Assembly: GCA_024226515.1 (NCBI GenBank)
Contig: JAAELQ010000116.1
Span: 310,001 to 374,000 of the forward strand
DNA length: 64,000 nucleotides
Direction of reading: 5' to 3'
DNA from: a bacterium
Lineage (GTDB): Bacteria > Acidobacteriota > Polarisedimenticolia > Polarisedimenticolales > Polarisedimenticolaceae
The notes under the pieces were generated by a model. The model was not told the DNA's origin and did no database searches. It was given only the letters and a program-made list of their open reading frames with translations. Within the stretch, counting starts at the first letter, position 1. The number at the start of each line of letters is the position of its first letter. A program made the translations under genes and the position numbers. Positions 33,839-42,472 of this stretch are shown in pieces.

Positions 33839-34372
33839 ATGGCCGAAGAGAAAGAGACGTCCGGATCCGACCAGCCCAACGAAGAGAAGGAGCCCAAGAA
33901 GAAGGGCAAGATGCTCTTCATCGTACTGGGAGCCGTGATCCTGGCCGCGGCCGGAGCCGGTGGGGGATTCTTCCTGTCGCGGGACGACGGCGCGGCCGCC
34001 GAGGGGGACGGCGTCGCGAACGAAGCCGCGGCGGCGCCCAAGCCCGACGAGTCCGCGGCGCTGGTGGCGCTCGACACGTTCCTGGTCAACCTCAACAGCA
34101 GCAACAACGAGGACGCGGACCGCTACATGAAGTTGACGCTACGCCTGACGATCAGCCCCGAGGCCCAGGCCGAGAAGATCTCGGACGACGAGATCGCTCG
34201 CGCCCGGCTGCGGGACCGCATCCTGACGATCCTCTCGGCGAAGACGTTCCAGGACTTGTCCGGTCCGTTGGGCAAGGAAAGCCTGCGGCGCGAGATTCAG
34301 TTCCAGGCCGACAACATGTTCGAAGCGGCTCAGGTCCAGGACGTCCTCTTCTCCGAGTTCGTCGTCCAGTAG
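33839..34372 (+). CDS. fliL: flagellar basal-body-associated protein FliL
   Basis: A protein of 177 residues. Charged N-terminus, one transmembrane helix (residues about 24-46, MLFIVLGAVILAAAGAGGGFF), then a periplasmic domain typical of FliL (ALDTFLVNLNSSNNEDADRY, LRLTISPEAQAEK, LRDRILTILSAKTFQDLSG). It encircles the stator and modulates torque. It is third gene of the motA operon and ends 9 bases from the convergent flgL stop. Confidence 0.92.
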   Translation: MAEEKETSGSDQPNEEKEPKKKGKMLFIVLGAVILAAAGAGGGFFLSRDDGAAAEGDGVANEAAAAPKPDESAALVALDTFLVNLNSSNNEDADRYMKLTLRLTISPEAQAEKISDDEIARARLRDRILTILSAKTFQDLSGPLGKESLRREIQFQADNMFEAAQVQDVLFSEFVVQ

Positions 34373-34381
34373 CCCGCGAGC

Positions 34382-35254
34382 TCAGCGCAAGTAGTCGAAG
34401 AGCGATCGGCCCAACACTCGCGCGGCTGCCGCCGACAGCGCCTCCGCCGCCGATGCAGAGCTTTGAAGCTGCAAGATGACCTCGGCCTCGTCGATGTTCT
34501 CGATCTCAACGATCCGCCGCGTGAGGCCCAGCGCCTCGTCGGCGAGATTGTCCAACGCATTGGTGATGCGGTTCAACCGGAAACCGCTTTCGGCATGAAC
34601 CTCGTTGATCCGGTCCAGCGCCGCGTCCAGACGGGGACCGGCGGCCGCGACGTCCGCCGAGCGGCCGTCGCGCAGCGCCTGTGCGACGTCGTCCAGCAGC
34701 GCGAAGAGGTTGTCGCCGTCGATGAAGACGCTACGGCCGGAAAACGTGACGCCGACCTCCTCGGCCGAATCGAGAGGCGCCAGGACCTCGTCGTCGTTTC
34801 CTGCATAGGATCCATCCGAACCGAACGGCGGCGTCAGCGTCTCGGTCCCTGCGAACAGGTAGCGGCCTCGCTGAGACTTGTTGGCCAGGGCGAGCAACTG
34901 GTCCCGCAACGACTCGATCTCGCCGGCGCGAATCGGTTCCGGCTCGCCGGCGGGCGTGGAAGCCCCCGCCATCGCTTTGGTCCGAGCTTCTGAGAGCAGA
35001 CTTCCGACCTGCCCCAGCACACCTTCGAGAGTGGCGAGGTCCGTCTGCGCCGATCTTGCCGCTCTGTCGTATCCGGCCAGGCGGGCGAGGCGGCCACGCA
35101 ACGCAAGCGACTCCGCCGATCCGACGGGGTCGTCGGACGCGACGCGAACCCGCTTGTTGTCCGCCAGGGAATCCAGCGCTTCGCTGGTGCGTGCCCGCTG
35201 GAACCCGAGGTTCGCCAGGAAACGCAGGTAAAGGGTGCTGTCTCCGATTCTCAT
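34382..35254 (-). CDS. flgL: hook-filament junction protein FlgL
   Basis: A protein of 290 residues. N-terminal flagellin-like helix (LRFLANLGFQRARTSEALDS, ADNKRVRVASDDPVGSAES) and C-terminal helix pairing segment (ENIDEAEVILQLQSSASAAE). It has RGRYLFAGTETLTPPF in the middle, as in FlgL proteins. It is exported and links hook to filament with FlgK. It is last in the flgM-flgN-flgK-flgL unit, 14 bases after flgK. Confidence 0.92.
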   Translation of the reverse strand: MRIGDSTLYLRFLANLGFQRARTSEALDSLADNKRVRVASDDPVGSAESLALRGRLARLAGYDRAARSAQTDLATLEGVLGQVGSLLSEARTKAMAGASTPAGEPEPIRAGEIESLRDQLLALANKSQRGRYLFAGTETLTPPFGSDGSYAGNDDEVLAPLDSAEEVGVTFSGRSVFIDGDNLFALLDDVAQALRDGRSADVAAAGPRLDAALDRINEVHAESGFRLNRITNALDNLADEALGLTRRIVEIENIDEAEVILQLQSSASAAEALSAAAARVLGRSLFDYLR

Positions 35255-35268
35255 CGTTTGTCCTTACC

Positions 35269-36648
35269 TCAGCGACCGACGAGGTTGACGGCAACCTCGG
35301 TGATCGAGTTCATCACGTCGATGAATCGCGCCGCCGCCTCGAACGAGCGCTGGAACTTGATCAGCTCCGTCGCCTCTTCGTCGAGAGACACGCCCGAGAT
35401 CGAGTCGCGTTGGGCCTCCATGCTCTCGATCAGCGAGCGAGACACGCCATTCGCGACATCCGCTTCGGCCAGCTCGTGGCCCAGAGCGGTGCGCAGGTCG
35501 GAGACGAAGCTCCGTGCGCTCTTGCCGCCGAGTGCCGCGGTGGACAGATCGGGAAGCCCGGCGAGCTGGCGCGCGATGTCCCCGTTTCCCGGCGCTCCGG
35601 TGTCGGAGACGGCCAGAAGCCCGGGGTCGTCGAGCAGCCGCGGGTCGACCGCGAATCCGGCGGCTCCGCCGGACAGGAACAGCGGAATGCCCGGGTCGCC
35701 CTGAAGGTCGGTCGCCGAGGTCGTCAGCGCGTTCGCTTCGACGGCGAGGGAATCGGCCAGCGTGTCCAGATCCGTCATGCGGGCGGCCAGCACGTCGTCG
35801 CGTAGTTGCAAGCGCGCCCCGAGCCGGCCCTGGCGCAGCCGGTTGGTGATATCCGCGCCGTCCGACGACGACAGGACACGTACGGTTCCGTCGACGGCCA
35901 CGTCCGTCTGTAGCGGCAGTGCCGTGTCGTCCGCGACGAGTGTCGGTCCGTTCGGTAGTGAGAAGCTCATCTGGCCTCTCGACCCCGAGACCGCCACGCC
36001 ACCCGTCAGCTCGGCCAGCTCCTCGACCACGATCGTTCGTCGATCACGTAGGGGAGCGGCGACACCTCCGGCCGCCTCTTCGATGACGATTTCCTGGTTG
36101 AGCTTGGCGAGCTCGCCGGCCAACGTGTTGACCTGGCCGATCGTCGAGCGGATGGCCTGTTCCTCGGCGCCGCGCTGCTCCTGGAGCCGCTGATAGGTGC
36201 CGCGAATCGACTGTGCGAGGCCGTCGGCCGCGGCGATGGCCGCGCGGCGCTGCGCGCCGTTCTCGGGTTGAACTGCGAGCTCGTCGAACGCGGTGGAGAA
36301 CCCGGCCAGCGCCGAACTGAGACTGCCGACTCCTTCGAGCGGTCCGAACAGCGTTTCCACCTGGGAGAGGCCGCGAAGCAGCTCTTCCTGGCCCGCGTGT
36401 CGGCCGTGCTCGCGCTCGAGCGAGGACTGCAGGAAGCGGTCCTCCATCCGACGCAGGCGCGCGACGTCGACACCCTGGTCGATCATGCCGCCCTGAATGG
36501 CCTGGGGAATGCCCGGCGTCAGCTCCAGTCGCCGGCGCGCGTAGCCCGGCGTGAAGACGTTGGCCATGTTGTCGCCGGCTACCTGAAGTCCCAGACGCGA
36601 GACGTTCATCGACTGCAGGCCGATCTGGAAGTAACCGAAGAGACTCAT
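35269..36648 (-). CDS. flgK: hook-associated protein FlgK
   Basis: A protein of 459 residues. The start at 36648 is set by an ATGA overlap with flgN; an in-frame ATG 12 bases further upstream is less likely. N-terminus LGLQVAGDNMANVFTPGYAR is the FlgK/rod-hook signature. The C-terminus (SRSLIESMEAQRDSISGVSL, then DEEATELIKFQRSFEAAARF) is the classical hook-associated end. Slightly shorter than the E. coli protein (547). Confidence 0.94.
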   Translation of the reverse strand: MSLFGYFQIGLQSMNVSRLGLQVAGDNMANVFTPGYARRRLELTPGIPQAIQGGMIDQGVDVARLRRMEDRFLQSSLEREHGRHAGQEELLRGLSQVETLFGPLEGVGSLSSALAGFSTAFDELAVQPENGAQRRAAIAAADGLAQSIRGTYQRLQEQRGAEEQAIRSTIGQVNTLAGELAKLNQEIVIEEAAGGVAAPLRDRRTIVVEELAELTGGVAVSGSRGQMSFSLPNGPTLVADDTALPLQTDVAVDGTVRVLSSSDGADITNRLRQGRLGARLQLRDDVLAARMTDLDTLADSLAVEANALTTSATDLQGDPGIPLFLSGGAAGFAVDPRLLDDPGLLAVSDTGAPGNGDIARQLAGLPDLSTAALGGKSARSFVSDLRTALGHELAEADVANGVSRSLIESMEAQRDSISGVSLDEEATELIKFQRSFEAAARFIDVMNSITEVAVNLVGR

Positions 36649-37085
36649 ATGCGCTCCCATAGCCGGGCGCCGCGAGTGCCGGGTTCGCGGGTTCGCCCCG
36701 ATTCCAGGTACGTGCCGTCGGTCGCCCCGGACAGCAATCCGAGCAGCCCGCGGCTGACGGTCAGCATCCGCTCGAGCAGCCCCCCGGTCATGGCCGAGCC
36801 GCGCGCGAGCCGTGTGGCCGCGGCTTCCAACGCCGCACGGCCGTCGGCCAGCTCGGCTGCGTCCGGATCGACCGCTAGACGGGCGTACTCCTGCGCGAGG
36901 AGCTTGAACTCCTGGACGGTTGTCTCGAGGCGTGCCGTTGCCGACTCGATTCCCGACGCGTCGCCGCGCTGCAGGCAGGATCGGACCGTCGTGGCCAGGG
37001 TTTCGGCCGCGGTCAAGCGATCCACGAGCTCGAGCAACAAGTGGCCGGCGGCTGCACCGGCCTCGGACTCAGCGGGGGAGGCCAT
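36645..37085 (-). CDS. flgN: FlgN-like flagellar export chaperone
   Basis: A protein of 146 residues from the ATG at 37085. It is almost entirely helical (LLLELVDRLTAAETLATTVR, LETTVQEFKLLAQEYARLAV), as FlgN chaperones of FlgK and FlgL are. Its identity is supported by position directly between flgM and flgK. It overlaps flgM by 17 bases and flgK by 4. Sequence identity alone would be weak evidence. Confidence 0.72.
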   Translation of the reverse strand: MASPAESEAGAAAGHLLLELVDRLTAAETLATTVRSCLQRGDASGIESATARLETTVQEFKLLAQEYARLAVDPDAAELADGRAALEAAATRLARGSAMTGGLLERMLTVSRGLLGLLSGATDGTYLESGRTREPGTRGARLWERI

Positions 37086-37371
37086 TTTCGAACTCGAGGA
37101 TCGCGCGAGCCAGACGATCCGTGGCGACCTCGTACTTGCCGTCGCGAATCGCGTCACGCAGCTTCGAGACCACGTCCTCGCGGACCTCGGGCAGGTTCAT
37201 GGCCGTGTTGAAGAGCGCTCGTCGCGATCGAGCGGACTCGGAAACCTCCGCGCGGTCGCCGTCCGGTCGCGCTGTCTTCTCGGAGCGCTTTCCCTCGCTC
37301 GACTGGTTCGAGCGGTCGGTCTGACGGGTGCGCTGCGGGCCGCCACGATCTCCGATATCACTGATTTTCAC
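37069..37371 (-). CDS. flgM: anti-sigma-28 factor FlgM
   Basis: A protein of 100 residues. The N-terminal half is disordered and charged (KISDIGDRGGPQRTRQTD). The C-terminal half is helical (EVREDVVSKLRDAIRDGKYE, VATDRLARAILEFENGL), the sigma-binding FlgM pattern. It holds FliA inactive until export through the completed hook. A perfect sigma-28 promoter lies 45 bases upstream, giving the usual feedback arrangement. Confidence 0.88.
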   Translation of the reverse strand: MKISDIGDRGGPQRTRQTDRSNQSSEGKRSEKTARPDGDRAEVSESARSRRALFNTAMNLPEVREDVVSKLRDAIRDGKYEVATDRLARAILEFENGLPR

Positions 37372-37879
37372 GGTCTTTCTCCTCGAAGGGCGCCTTTGAC
37401 GGGCCCTCCGTACTTCTTATCGGCCCGGCCTCCGGAAACTTTAGGCTTTCCATTCCGGAGCGGGCGCCGACGGCGGGGGTACCGGGCTGGGCTGTGGGAG
37501 TGGCGAGCGTCTGCTCGAGTGCCCGTAGCGCGTGTGCCCGGTTCGCCTCGCGGGTGATGGACGCCACGTCGGTTGCGTCCAGCGTCTCCCCCAGCCACTG
37601 CCGCTCGAGGGAGGCGGCGAGTCCGAGGGGGGAGCCCTGGGCCAGTCGCTGGGTCAGGCGCGTCTCGAACATCGACTCCTGGATCGACGCGCCGGAGCTC
37701 TTGCCGAAGAAGCCTTCCTCGAGCTGCGCTTCACGCATCTTGCGGAAGACGTACTGCAACAAGATCGACTCGAATGCCTCGGCGGCTTCGCGCAACCGCC
37801 CGCGACGTTCGGCCTCCGGCGCAGGCGCGGAGCTCGGGTCGACGCCGGCGGCGGGGGTTGTAATCGGGAAAGGATTCAC
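37358..37879 (-). CDS. flgJ: rod-binding protein FlgJ, without muramidase domain
   Basis: A protein of 173 residues. The GTG at 37879 is supported by a GTGA overlap with the flgI stop. Rod-binding core is LREAAEAFESILLQYVFRKM then EEGFFGKSSGASIQESMFET. E. coli FlgJ has a C-terminal peptidoglycan hydrolase; here the C-terminus is only a low-complexity tail, so cell-wall cutting must come from another enzyme. The 3' end contains the flgM promoter. Confidence 0.87.
   Translation of the reverse strand: MNPFPITTPAAGVDPSSAPAPEAERRGRLREAAEAFESILLQYVFRKMREAQLEEGFFGKSSGASIQESMFETRLTQRLAQGSPLGLAASLERQWLGETLDATDVASITREANRAHALRALEQTLATPTAQPGTPAVGARSGMESLKFPEAGPIRSTEGPSKAPFEEKDRENQ
37416..37442 (-). promoter_or_regulatory. 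sigma-28 (FliA) promoter for flgM-flgN-flgK-flgL, inside flgJ
   Basis: On the minus strand: TAAA, 15 bases, GCCGATAA. This matches all 12 consensus positions with correct spacing. It lies within the last part of the flgJ coding sequence, 45 bases before the flgM start. FlgM, FlgK and FlgL are typical FliA-dependent late genes. Confidence 0.8.
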
Positions 37880-38994
37880 AGCGGGACGATCTCCGCATGA
37901 AGCGCTCCGGCGGAGCGCATGGCCTGGAGGATCGCGATCATGTCGCGAGCGGACACACCCAGCATGTTGAGCGAGTCCACGAGCTCGCGAACGGTGACAC
38001 CGTCTTCCAGAGTGAGAATCTTGTCGGGTTCCTCCTCGGCGTAGACCTCTTGCTGGGGCAGCACCACCGTGTCGCCGCCCGCGCGGGGCAGGGGTTGGCT
38101 GGCCTCGAGCACCGTGCGGATCTCCACGCTGAGATTGCCGTGCGCGACGGCGACCTTCGAGACGCGCACGTCCTTCCCCACCACGACGGTCCCCGTCTTC
38201 TCGTTGATGATCACGCGGGCCGCGACGTCGGGCCGCACCTCCATCGCCTGAATCCTCGCGATCAGCGTGACCGGGTCGGATGCAAGCTCCGTGGGGGACT
38301 CGATGACGATACTGACCGCGTCTTCGGCGCGGGAGGCACCCGGGCCCAATGTCTCGTTGATCGACGCGGAGACTCGCGAGGCCGTCGCGAAGTCGGGCTC
38401 GTTGAGCAGCAGCCGAATCGTGGAGTCCGCGTCGAAGCGCGAGGAGATCGCCCGCTCGACGACGGCCCCGCTCGGCACGCGGCCGCTCGTCGGATGGTTC
38501 TTCTGAACCGAGTTCCCGCCGCCGCCGCCGAGAAACGCGCCCCCGATGGAAACCGCTCCCTGCGCCAGGGCATAGGTAATGCCGTCCGGCCCGAGAAGCG
38601 GCGTCATCAGCAGCGTGCCGCCCTGGAGGCTCTTCGCGTCGCCCAGCGAGGAAACCTGGACGTCGAGCCTCTGGCCGGGTCGGGCGAACGGCTGAAGATC
38701 GACGGTAACCATGACCGCGGCGACGTTGCGCACGCGAATCGCCGCCTGCGGCACGGTGATGCCGCTGCGGCGGAGCATGTTGGTCAAGCTCTGGATGGTG
38801 AACGCCGCCTGCGTCCCGTCGCCCGTTCCCTGCAGGCCGACGACCAGGCCATAGCCCACGAGCGGATTGGACCGCACGCCTTCGACGACCGCCAGATCCT
38901 TGACCCGCACGAGGGGCGCCGCCGGCAACGGCTGCGCTGCCAGGACGAGCAGTCCCAAAATCGGTAGTGTCAACCAACGCACACCAGACTCCAC
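37876..38994 (-). CDS. flgI: flagellar P-ring protein FlgI
   Basis: A protein of 372 residues with a signal peptide (TLPILGLLVLAAQPLPAAPL). Family blocks include VKDLAVVEGVRSNPLVGYGL, GTGDGTQAAFTIQSLTNML, RVIINEKTGTVVVGKDVRVS and a C-terminal DGVTVRELVDSLNMLGVSAR. It forms the periplasmic ring around the rod. It sits 7 bases downstream of flgH and overlaps flgJ by 4. Confidence 0.97.
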   Translation of the reverse strand: MESGVRWLTLPILGLLVLAAQPLPAAPLVRVKDLAVVEGVRSNPLVGYGLVVGLQGTGDGTQAAFTIQSLTNMLRRSGITVPQAAIRVRNVAAVMVTVDLQPFARPGQRLDVQVSSLGDAKSLQGGTLLMTPLLGPDGITYALAQGAVSIGGAFLGGGGGNSVQKNHPTSGRVPSGAVVERAISSRFDADSTIRLLLNEPDFATASRVSASINETLGPGASRAEDAVSIVIESPTELASDPVTLIARIQAMEVRPDVAARVIINEKTGTVVVGKDVRVSKVAVAHGNLSVEIRTVLEASQPLPRAGGDTVVLPQQEVYAEEEPDKILTLEDGVTVRELVDSLNMLGVSARDMIAILQAMRSAGALHAEIVPL

Positions 38995-39001
38995 GCCGCG
39001 C

Positions 39002-39709
39002 TCAGAACGGCCAAATACGGTGCATGACTCGCATGAACCAACCCTGACGGATGGTGTCGTCCACCTCTCCGGTCCCCCACATGCGCACGGTCAGATCTCC
39101 GATCGCCGCGGACGAAACACGATTGCCGGAGTTGATGTCCACGGGACGTACCGAACCGATCAAGGTCAGCTGCTGGCGCTCGCGATTGACCATGATCGTC
39201 TTCTGTCCGGCGATCACCAGGTCCTCGTTGGGCATGACGCGGATCACGCGGGCCGTGATCGTGCCGGCGAGGCTGGTGCTTCGAGAGGTGCGTCCATCAC
39301 CCGAGAACTCCGAGTCGGAGTTGGTCTCCAGAACTCGCTCCAGAGCTTCCGAGCCGAAGGTGTACGGCGCGGCGAAGTTGGAGCTCGACGAGCGCCGCAG
39401 GTCGGTTGCCGACTCGTTGGTCCCCGCGGCCGACTCCTGGACGACGATCGTCAAGAGGTCGTTGACCCGGAACGCTCGTGCATCGCGGAAGAGCGCTCGG
39501 CCGATGCCGGCGCTGGTCCACAGCGAGCCCGTCTCACGCGACGGCTCGGGGAACGGAGGCAGCGTATCGAGCTCGGCCTCGAGACGTTCGAGGTCCTCGC
39601 CCAGGCTCGGCAGCATCTGGGCCTTCTTCGCTGCGCACCCGGTCGCCAGGGCCAGCCACACGGCAACGCCCAGGGCAGTGAGCCGACGGAGTCGACGCTG
39701 TATCTTCAT
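39002..39709 (-). CDS. flgH: flagellar L-ring lipoprotein FlgH
   Basis: A protein of 235 residues with a lipoprotein signal ending LALATGC (Cys25 or nearby would be lipidated). FlgH motifs: ARAFRVNDLLTIVVQESAAG, and GQKTIMVNRERQQLTLIGSV followed by DINSGNRVSSAAIGD. It forms the outer-membrane bushing with FlgI. Overlaps flgA by 4 bases. Confidence 0.95.
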   Translation of the reverse strand: MKIQRRLRRLTALGVAVWLALATGCAAKKAQMLPSLGEDLERLEAELDTLPPFPEPSRETGSLWTSAGIGRALFRDARAFRVNDLLTIVVQESAAGTNESATDLRRSSSSNFAAPYTFGSEALERVLETNSDSEFSGDGRTSRSTSLAGTITARVIRVMPNEDLVIAGQKTIMVNRERQQLTLIGSVRPVDINSGNRVSSAAIGDLTVRMWGTGEVDDTIRQGWFMRVMHRIWPF

Positions 39710-40521
39710 CTGGAGCTCCTTCGCTTCTGCGAGCTCAGCCCGCCGACGCCGCGGACGCCGCGAACGACGAGCAGCGTGCCGTCCTGCTGCACCGTGCCCT
39801 CGACCCTTACGCCGGTCAGACTGTTCTCGGCGGGGACGACGTCGCCCGGCACGCCGTCACGCAGCGCGAGACCGCGGACGTCGATGGTCATCGCATCGCC
39901 TGCGATGCGGAGCGCGATGGGATCGCCTCTCCTGAACACGGGGGCCGGGCCCACGAGCGAGGTCGTCAACACGCGGTCCGCGCTGAGGGTGCGGATCGGG
40001 ACTCGCCCGGTGATCTCCGCCGGATCGCGGACGGGCTCGTCCGTCAGACGAGTCAGATCCACGTCACGCACCTCGACATCGTCGGGCTGGATGACCTGTC
40101 CGCGGGAGAGGGTGCGCGTCGCGCAGACGGCCGGGCCGACGACCCGGCCCCTCACCGTTGCCCGCGCCTCGCCCCGCGGTAGCTTCTCCTCGACCAGTCG
40201 CACACGTACCCTGAGAATCCCCGCGGCGTTGGGCCCCTCGATCGAGGGCGCCTCGATCTCCACGGAGCTCTCGCCGATCGGGTCGGAGCCCGAGAAGCGG
40301 ACGGAAACCACCTCGAGGCGGTCGGGAGGCGCCACGTGGGCCCGCGCGGCGTCCGCAGCGGCTCGCTCGACGCGGGCGGCCAGGTCGCTCGGCTCCGCAG
40401 CCTCGGCGGCCCCGACCGCAACGCTGACGGCGAGCAGCGCCGGGACGATTGCCTTCAGTCGGCCGGCGCGGACTCGCGAGCGGCGCGTTACGGAAGGTCT
40501 GCCCATCGTTAGGTGTCTCAT
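39706..40521 (-). CDS. flgA: flagella basal body P-ring formation protein FlgA
   Basis: A protein of 271 residues. Start at ATG 40521 is tied to the flgG stop by an ATGA overlap. An N-terminal signal segment (AIVPALLAVSVAVGAAEAAE) is followed by a SAF domain in the second half (TLSRGQVIQPDDVEVRDVDL) and a C-terminal beta domain (VQDGTLLVVRGVRGVG near the end). It is the periplasmic chaperone for FlgI. Confidence 0.92.
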   Translation of the reverse strand: MRHLTMGRPSVTRRSRVRAGRLKAIVPALLAVSVAVGAAEAAEPSDLAARVERAAADAARAHVAPPDRLEVVSVRFSGSDPIGESSVEIEAPSIEGPNAAGILRVRVRLVEEKLPRGEARATVRGRVVGPAVCATRTLSRGQVIQPDDVEVRDVDLTRLTDEPVRDPAEITGRVPIRTLSADRVLTTSLVGPAPVFRRGDPIALRIAGDAMTIDVRGLALRDGVPGDVVPAENSLTGVRVEGTVQQDGTLLVVRGVRGVGGLSSQKRRSSR

Positions 40522-41303
40522 CGTACGAGGTTGTTGACCTGCTGCATCATCTCGTCCGAGGCACGCACGGCGCGCGAGTTCAACTCGTAGGCTCGCTGGG
40601 CCGCGATCATGTCGACGAGCTCGGTCACGATGTTGACGTTCGATATCTCGAGGAAGCCCTGGCCCAACGTCCCGAGGCCGTCGAGGCCGGGCGTGCCGTC
40701 GATCGCGTCGCCCGAGGCGTTCGACGGCAGCGCCAGGTTGTTGCCGATGCTCATCAGCCCCGACGGGTTGACGAACTGCGCCAGCTCGATCTGGCCCAGC
40801 TCGATGGCCTGGGTCTGTCCGGGCTGCGTGACACTCACCGTCCCGTCCGCCCCGACCGTGAGACTGAGCGTGTCGGGTGGAAGAGTGATCGACGGCTCGA
40901 GGAGGTGGCCCTGCGAGGTCACCACCTGACCGTCGCGGTTCGTGGTGAACGCGCCGTCCCGTGTGTAAGCCGTCGTGCCGTCCGGCTGCAGTACCTTGAA
41001 GAAGCCTTTCCCCTGGACGACGAGGTCCAGCGGGTTCTCGGTGTTCTTCAGGTCGCCCTGGCTATAGAGCTTGCGCACGGACCCGGGTCGGACCCCCAGT
41101 CCCAGCTGAATGCCTGCCGTCGTTCCGGTCGCCGAGGACGGTGATCCGGGTGCGTTGACCGTCTCGTAGAGCAGGTCTTGGAACTCCGCGCGGCTGCGCT
41201 TGAAGCCGTTCGTATTGACGTTCGCGAGGTTGTTCGCAATCGTGTCGATCTGTAGCTGCTGAGCCTGCATTCCCGATGCAGCGCTCCACATCGCTCTCAC
41301 CAT
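40518..41303 (-). CDS. flgG: distal rod protein FlgG
   Basis: A protein of 261 residues, the standard length. N-terminus MWSAASGMQAQQLQIDTIAN then NLANVNTNGFKRSRAEFQDL. Middle GVRPGSVRKLYSQGDLKNTE. C-terminus NVNIVTELVDMIAAQRAYEL with a final heptad-repeat helix. It forms the distal rod. It is 16 bases downstream of flgF. Confidence 0.97.
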   Translation of the reverse strand: MVRAMWSAASGMQAQQLQIDTIANNLANVNTNGFKRSRAEFQDLLYETVNAPGSPSSATGTTAGIQLGLGVRPGSVRKLYSQGDLKNTENPLDLVVQGKGFFKVLQPDGTTAYTRDGAFTTNRDGQVVTSQGHLLEPSITLPPDTLSLTVGADGTVSVTQPGQTQAIELGQIELAQFVNPSGLMSIGNNLALPSNASGDAIDGTPGLDGLGTLGQGFLEISNVNIVTELVDMIAAQRAYELNSRAVRASDEMMQQVNNLVR

Positions 41304-41319
41304 GGGTGCAATTCCTCCG

Positions 41320-42048
41320 TTAGCCGGCCAGGTCGTTGACGGCCCGACGGTTGACCTCGTTCATCGTCATCGAGATTAGTTTCTGGTAGCTCTCGAACGC
41401 GCGTTGCGACTGGATCAGACGTACCAGCTCTCTCAACGGCTCCGTGCCCGACGCCTCGAGCCACCCGGGCTCGACGTTCTCGCCGCTCGTCGTTTCCAGT
41501 GCGTCGCCCCGACCCCTGGCCGACAGCAGACTGTCTCCGGTGCGTTGGAGCACGCCTTGCGGATCGCGCACGACGAGCAGGCTTCCGCGGACGCCCGTTC
41601 CGGAGACGACACTGCCTTCGCGTGTGATTCGCGTGGCCGGGTCCAGGTTCTCGAATGGTTGTCCCTCGGTGTTCAGCACCGGATGTCCCGTGGTGTCGAC
41701 CAGGACTCCCTTGTCGGTGAGGCGAAGACTCCCGCCGCGCCGATAGCTGCGACCGCCGGGGGTCTCGACGGCCAGGAAATGTCCGTCCTCTAGACTCACG
41801 TCCAACGCTCTGCCGGTCTGACGCGTCGGACCTCCCGGCATGGAGTAGGTTCCCGCGGTGGCCACCGAGGCGTTCGCGGCCCGGACGCGTGCCGCTACCC
41901 GCTGATCCGCTGCCTCGTAGGTCACGCTGAACAGGCGTTCGGCGCGGTAGCCGGTGGTCGACAGGTTCGCCAGGTTATTCGCGATCAGGTCGAGTCGGCG
42001 CTGTTCGACGCTCAACCCGGAAGCCGCGGTGTAGAGTTGACTGTTCAT
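41320..42048 (-). CDS. flgF: proximal rod protein FlgF
   Basis: A protein of 242 residues. N-terminal rod signature LYTAASGLSVEQRRLDLIAN then NLANLSTTGYRAER. C-terminal EPLRELVRLIQSQRAFESYQ. The position before flgG and the YTAASG start favour FlgF. A sigma-54-like site lies 64 bases upstream, so this gene may also start its own transcript. Confidence 0.94.
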   Translation of the reverse strand: MNSQLYTAASGLSVEQRRLDLIANNLANLSTTGYRAERLFSVTYEAADQRVAARVRAANASVATAGTYSMPGGPTRQTGRALDVSLEDGHFLAVETPGGRSYRRGGSLRLTDKGVLVDTTGHPVLNTEGQPFENLDPATRITREGSVVSGTGVRGSLLVVRDPQGVLQRTGDSLLSARGRGDALETTSGENVEPGWLEASGTEPLRELVRLIQSQRAFESYQKLISMTMNEVNRRAVNDLAG

Positions 42049-42111
42049 CTTGTTCGTGTCCTCTCGAGCCCCCGCGCGGCGTCCGGTCGACGCACGGAGA
42101 CGAATTCAACA

Positions 42112-42127
42112 TTCAAACCGCGTGCCA
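42112..42127 (-). promoter_or_regulatory. sigma-54-like promoter before flgF
   Basis: Minus strand TGGCACG-CGGT-TTGAA. The -24 element is perfect. The -12 element has GA where GC is nearly invariant, which lowers confidence. Confidence 0.35.
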
Positions 42128-42163
42128 CGGCCCGCGGGGCCGCGCTCGGGGCGTTGGCGCGAC

Positions 42164-42472
42164 TCATTCGCTCACCTCGAGCGGCAGATTGCGGCAAGCT
42201 TCGGCCGCTTCGGGCTGATTCTCGCCGGCGGTCCGCGACCGCCAGCGCGAGAGCGCCGACGCCAATCGCTGTTCCCCGCGGAGGATCGTGGGGACGGAAG
42301 CGTCCCCGCCGGGCGCGCGCTGCCGTGAATCCGTCGTTGCGGAACGACGGTCTTCGCCTGCCGAGACGGTCCCGGTCGCGCCGGCGCGCGAGCGCATGAG
42401 CAGCAGGAGCGTGGCGACCGCGTTCAGCACGATCAAGGTCAACGCAACGGCCGTCTCGTCGAAGCGGATCAT
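42164..42472 (-). CDS. small single-pass membrane protein in the flagellar operon
   Basis: A protein of 102 residues. ATG 42472 overlaps the stop of the second fliN by ATGA, which supports translation as part of the operon. One transmembrane helix spans residues about 8-26 (AVALTLIVLNAVATLLLLM). A polar, arginine-rich tail includes RGEQRLASALSRWRSRTAGE. No family recognised. Position suggests a flagellar accessory or motor-associated function. Confidence 0.6.
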   Translation of the reverse strand: MIRFDETAVALTLIVLNAVATLLLLMRSRAGATGTVSAGEDRRSATTDSRQRAPGGDASVPTILRGEQRLASALSRWRSRTAGENQPEAAEACRNLPLEVSE

